Below, piece after piece: positions 60,048 to 64,000 of a stretch of DNA of 64,000 bases. Every line of letters starts with the position of its first letter. Position 1 is the stretch's first letter. The stretch lies in the NCBI RefSeq assembly GCF_963662255.1, contig NC_085047.1, positions 107,502,181-107,566,180 of the forward strand, in the 5' to 3' direction. Below the pieces are notes generated by a model. The model had not been told where the DNA came from. It searched no databases and worked only from the letters and a program-made list of their open reading frames with translations. The DNA comes from Cinclus cinclus. Taxonomy: Eukaryota; Chordata; Aves; Passeriformes; Cinclidae. The translations under genes were made by a program, and so were the position numbers.

Positions 60048-62580
60048 CTTGGTCTTTACTCGCTTTTGTAGGATAGGAGGGAAGCACTGGATCTCAGCAA
60101 TTCATGAAGGCTGGTAATGTGAATGAAGTGCACTATCTACAGGCAACATCTGTACATTCTCTCAAGCTTATTTTTGATAACAACTACCATTTTCACGTGC
60201 AAGCAAGGTATGACCTCTTCTCAATCTCTGTTATTTGAGATTTTCTGAGCTCATTGTCAGAAAAGAGAAAAAAAATAGCTAAATAATTTTGCAATCAAAA
60301 AATGCCTTTATGCTGAACTTCTAAGAGAGTCTAAAATTACTGACAGTTGTGACTGAAGGAAATAGACAGTTCAGTGCTTTTCAAACAAATTGATATGTGG
60401 TCCCGAAACAGTTCTATGTGTCAAATGGCAGGTTGGAGACAGACTGTAAAATCAACATTTCAGTGCAGTTCCAGTAAATGCTGATGATAATATTTTCAAA
60501 AGGTCCACACACATATATGCATGTTCATAGAGAAACTATATATAGACATTTTAAAGATCCCACTGCATGCTTGAAATATCGATTAAAAATATCATCTGAT
60601 GAAAATTACCTTTAATGCTCTGTAATTAAATACAATACCTAAATGCTTATGCATAGACATCCACAAGGAAATAGAGATACAATGGATTGACTAATCTTTC
60701 TGTTCATATAAAGTTAAAGACTGACAATTATATCAGAGTATTTAAAAGGAAGTCAGAGAATAAAACTGCAGTATTCCATCACCATGCTATTTAACCTGCC
60801 AGTGCACATATAAAGGAAAAAAAGCAATGCAGAGTACTGTAGATGTTCCTCTAACATCCTTTTTCCTAACTCTAAACTCCTGCTTTCCTAATTTGTTTAC
60901 TAAACAATTATGTTCAAGGTTTTAAATTATCTTAGCAACTCTTCTCTGTTGTCTTCACTTGAGAAAGCTATTTTTACATATTTTTATGCTCAGGAATACT
61001 TGTCTTAATTTGTTCACACATACTTGAGACTAAATAATCAATGACCTAACTGTTTTCTGAACTTTTATAAGGAAGAGGACAAATAGTTATCATGAAGAAT
61101 GCAAAGCACTCCTTCACAAGACCAAAGCAACAGTGCATGAAATTGAACTCAAAAAGAGCTTCCATTCTGTGTGACTTCTTGGCTGACACAATTTAGATAT
61201 TTATAGCTTTACGAATATGCCACTGGAAAAGAACTTGAAGCTTTTTCTAGCTAGGAAGGATTAATGAACATGTGCACCTGGTAATTACATCACTCAATCT
61301 TTCTCAAAGCCCTCACATCGCCTCAATGGCAGAAAATGTAATGAAAAACCATTGAAAATATCAATCTGTAATTCCATAAGTAATTTAATTATTAAAATAT
61401 ATAATCTCTTTTCATACTTTCTATGAACTATGCTAACAGTGGCATGAAAAAAATCATACATTCTGCTTCATGATATTACCTGGAGCACCTCATTAAAATG
61501 AAAAATTCATTTGATATCATCTTGAGGTTTAACTTACTCTAGAATCAGATTGGAAAATGCATGCCAATGGCTGTCAAATACTTCTTCAAGAAACAGCAGA
61601 AAAAAAACCACAACAGCCTTGGGTAATGCATGCAATTCTAAGAAGACGAAAATTGCACACTAAATTTCAAAAGAAGCTTACTAGAAAGGAAATGTTTAAA
61701 GATGGGGAAAACAAGCATTCTGTACTTTTTTTCCTAAAGAGGGTTTTCAGAGTTATTGTCAGGTGGAAACTTTTTCAGAAGTAATGCATGCTGCCACAAA
61801 CATTTGTCTAATATGAATACCACTAGAAATCTACAGTAGCAGGGGTATTGTTTGTTTGTTAAAACACTACCTGAATAAACTTGAAAAACACTGTGCACTT
61901 CATGTTCTATTCTGAGATTAAAATATCATGAAGAAACTTGGAAAATATTATAAAACAAAAGCCACTTTATCTTCAAAGTAATAAACCCCCAAACAGTCTA
62001 TGAGCATCACTATTCAAATTTTCTCATGTTATTCTGCCATTTGATATAACGTCAACCTGAAACAGCCAGACACATGAAGGGATGAAGCAGACCACCCAAA
62101 AGTAAAAACAACATTACTAATACAGGTTATTTTAAGCAGAAAGCCTCGACTTCTTTTCAAGTGAAATTACATTTTAAAATATATTTTAATGAAGTCCTTA
62201 GCTAGTACAATATTTGAACGAAAGTCAATTATAACCTAAATGCACAGACATTCATATGGTTTTAAAAGTAGTCTTCTAAAAGATATTTAAGCACAGTATG
62301 AGATTTGAGCATTAAAATTGGCCTTTTATTGTTAAAACATACTGTTCCTTCGTGGATTATAGAAAAAGAAAAGGCTCCAATTGAGATAAGTGTGCATGAA
62401 ATGCTTTCTCAAGAGTGTTCAAGCAAACTGACTGCAATAAGGGGACTTCAAAAAGCATCAAGAGAAGAGATGTTCAAAGCACCTTGCAGCTTTGGGCTGC
62501 TGGCCTCTACTGCTGTTTCTAATACAGTTAGGTTTAACTTGGGAGTGGATAAATAATTGACAGAGGTATTTTCAGAAAGC
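60048..62580. other. AT-rich noncoding DNA, possible conserved noncoding blocks
   Basis: No repeat family or gene. High-complexity AT-rich segments at about 60,550-60,780 and 61,250-61,420 are rich in TAAT/ATTA cores, with ATGCAT/TGCATG words in the first. They sit 1.5-2.5 kb from the candidate promoter to the right, where regulatory elements would be plausible. The 75-codon (61,557-61,784) and 83-codon (62,305-62,556) frames have no domains. Conservation untested. Confidence 0.3.
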
Positions 62581-62800
62581 TTTGATCACCGCACCGTTTA
62601 TCACAAGCTCCAAAGTAGTCACTACCATAACACTTAATCTGGGATTTCCTATTTCAAGTACAAATGCATCCCCTCCCACCTACTGCTCACAGACTCCCGC
62701 ATCAGAGCAGGGGACTTAAGATGCAGCCTGCACAGCACTAACACGCCACGCTCTCCACCGGCAGATTCCTTCTCCAGCACGCCTATTTTCGCATCCTTAC

Positions 62801-63112
62801 CTGTAAAAGGCTGTCCAGAACCTGCTAAGTTCCCCCAGACGGTTTTAGTTCAGAGCATCCAGCAGTGCATCCGCACAAAGCTTTGCCATTGCGAGAGTGA
62901 AGAGAAGGAGCTGCTGGGATGCTGAATGGCACATCAGCCAACTTTGTGTGTATCCGCGGCTCCCTGAAAAAGCTGGACTGAAATTCCCCTCGCCTGCGGA
63001 TCGGATTCAACAGCACGCAGTAACTGTGAGAGAGGCCAGGGATTTAACAGGGAAAAAGGGAAAAGCGGGAGGGGGAAGGGGGGGGAACACGTCTGAAGAG
63101 AAAAATCCTGTC
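62801..63112 (-). other. Candidate 5' noncoding first exon of an unidentified minus-strand gene
   Basis: On the minus strand the exon would end CCTTTTACAG and the intron begin GTAAGG (boundary 62,801/62,800), a splice donor differing from consensus only at +6. The right border is inferred from the TATA-like element and is approximate. Inside lie upstream ORFs that close before the donor: a 29-codon frame from ATG at 62,934 to TAA at 62,845-62,847, and a 63-codon frame ending at 62,825. The exon therefore looks untranslated for the main product, whose coding sequence would start further left or outside the window. I recognise no downstream exon in the window and cannot name the gene. Confidence 0.4.
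62845..62934 (-). CDS. Possible upstream ORF (29 codons) in the candidate leader exon
   Basis: ATG at 62,934 reading leftward to TAA at 62,845-62,847, with a second in-frame ATG after 15 codons. The peptide has a hydrophobic centre (QQLLLFTLAMAKL) but no known homology. If the exon is real, this would be a candidate translational regulator of the main ORF. Chance is equally possible. Confidence 0.2.
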   Translation of the reverse strand: MCHSASQQLLLFTLAMAKLCADALLDALN

Positions 63113-63150
63113 CTGGGTACTGGATAAGTCTTGTCTGTGAAATATAAACT

Positions 63151-64000
63151 GCTCTTCGGAGTCCCACAAATCCTTGCAAAACTACTCTTCTGTAATGTTT
63201 TCATTGCACTGTGTACCATAGGATGCCATCAGCCTAACAGCTGGTACTTCAATATGGAACGTGTTAACTATTTGCCTAACTAACACATTAAGGGATAACA
63301 CGAGCATTTCAGCCTTCATGCTAAAGCCATAAAAAGAAAGTGCAATATGTGAATAAAACTAAATTAGTTGTAGTTAGACTACAATTTTCCTAATTTTCTG
63401 CAGACTATTTGTGTACTCATTCAGATTCAACAAACAGTAAAAAAAGTTTTCTTTCTTCCCTGTTATATACAGATATTGGAGTTCCCATCTATCAATGTGG
63501 ATAGTTTTACCTGCATTACTTATCCAGTCTTTGTAGAAAACTACCTAACACTAAGTCCCACCTTTACACTTTATGTGCTAGTTAATCTAGAGTGAATCAG
63601 AGTTTGCAGAATTGTTACTGGCACGTTATACCGGCTTTAAATATTCTTTACCAGAACAATGCTTACACTATTCTGACGAATCTGTCTAAAATGAAACATT
63701 TTTATCTGTTATAGCTAATGAGGTACACATTATATACACTAAAAATGAAACTTTATGTATCTAGGAAGATTGCAAATTTGGCCTTTGCCATTTTAAGAAT
63801 AATATTGAATAACATCTGGTATATGCTTTATCATACAGTATTTCTCAGACCATAGTAGTTTACACATTTATTTCTGCTTGCTGACAATGAAAATACTATT
63901 TTCTAGTGGCTCTACTCTTTTGGAACTGGCACAGCAATTTGAGATTACATGTAAAAGTGCCAGGAAGATAAGAGGCCAGATGTACCATAGAGGTGATGTC
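63151..64000. other. AT-rich DNA upstream of the candidate promoter, nothing recognised
   Basis: GC falls back to background within about 100 bp of the CpG-rich block. No repeat family, frame over 60 codons confined to this stretch, or RNA gene recognised. The window ends here. Confidence 0.4.

Larger units (their letters stand above)
62690..63150 (-). promoter_or_regulatory. CpG-rich candidate promoter, transcription toward the left
   Basis: This is the only stretch with clearly raised GC (about 50-55%) and repeated CpG, about fifteen within 62,690-63,110, for example at 62,697, 62,743, 62,758, 62,843, 62,956 and 62,994-63,002. On the minus strand a TTTATATTT element (about 63,139-63,147) could act as a TATA box, placing a start site near 63,110-63,117. 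A G-rich run (63,064-63,086 on plus) adds a possible Sp/KLF-type or polypyrimidine leader element. A small CpG island promoter fits all of this, but no transcript evidence is available from sequence alone. A plus-strand promoter cannot be excluded. Confidence 0.5.

Overview
The window is a piece of a vertebrate nuclear genome and almost certainly avian. It is AT-rich (about 36-37% GC by eye) and has no operon structure and no dense coding. It carries at least ten decayed fragments of CR1, the LINE family that dominates bird genomes, several ending in the diagnostic ATTCTATG/ATTCTGTG tail (or its complement at the start). A block at about 59,035-59,575 resembles a dispersed LTR-type repeat that I associate with passerines. 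The passerine placement is inference from memory and less certain than 'bird'.

I find no intact protein-coding gene. All open reading frames are short (the longest is 162 codons). They overlap one another on both strands, lack recognisable domains, or are low-complexity translations of microsatellites or LINE remnants. The window is therefore either intergenic or lies mostly inside a very long intron.

Layout: 1-5 kb is unique AT-rich DNA with a homeodomain-motif-rich patch (about 1.16-1.68 kb) and two small CpG-bearing islands (2.24-2.30 and 2.84-2.95 kb). 5-14 kb has two short CR1 tails, a tRNA-like sequence at 9.19-9.26 kb and a CpG-containing hairpin at 10.68 kb. CR1 copies follow at 14.1, 17.9, 27.2, 31.6, 39.2, 40.0, 44.3 and 46.0 kb, in both orientations and of more than one 3' end type. 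The 46.0 kb copy is the longest, keeps a frameshifted remnant of the ORF2 C-terminus, and ends in two consecutive tails. Between them lie simple repeats: poly-T31 at 28.6 kb, poly-C18/(CA)n at 43.7 kb, (AAC)n tracts at 35.5, 41.1, 45.5 and 48.1 kb, and many G-poor A-rich tracts. A perfect pentanucleotide (GGAGA)n array of about 153 bp sits at 58.6 kb.

The most gene-like signal is at the right end. About 62.69-63.15 kb is the only clearly GC- and CpG-rich stretch. Read on the minus strand it contains a TATA-like element, a leader with small upstream ORFs, and a near-consensus splice donor (CAG|GTAAGG) at 62,801/62,800. The simplest model is the promoter and 5' noncoding first exon of a minus-strand gene whose first intron runs leftward into this window. 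I cannot name the gene. I did not find a convincing previously undescribed biological system; the findings are candidate regulatory, structural and retroposition features for checking.
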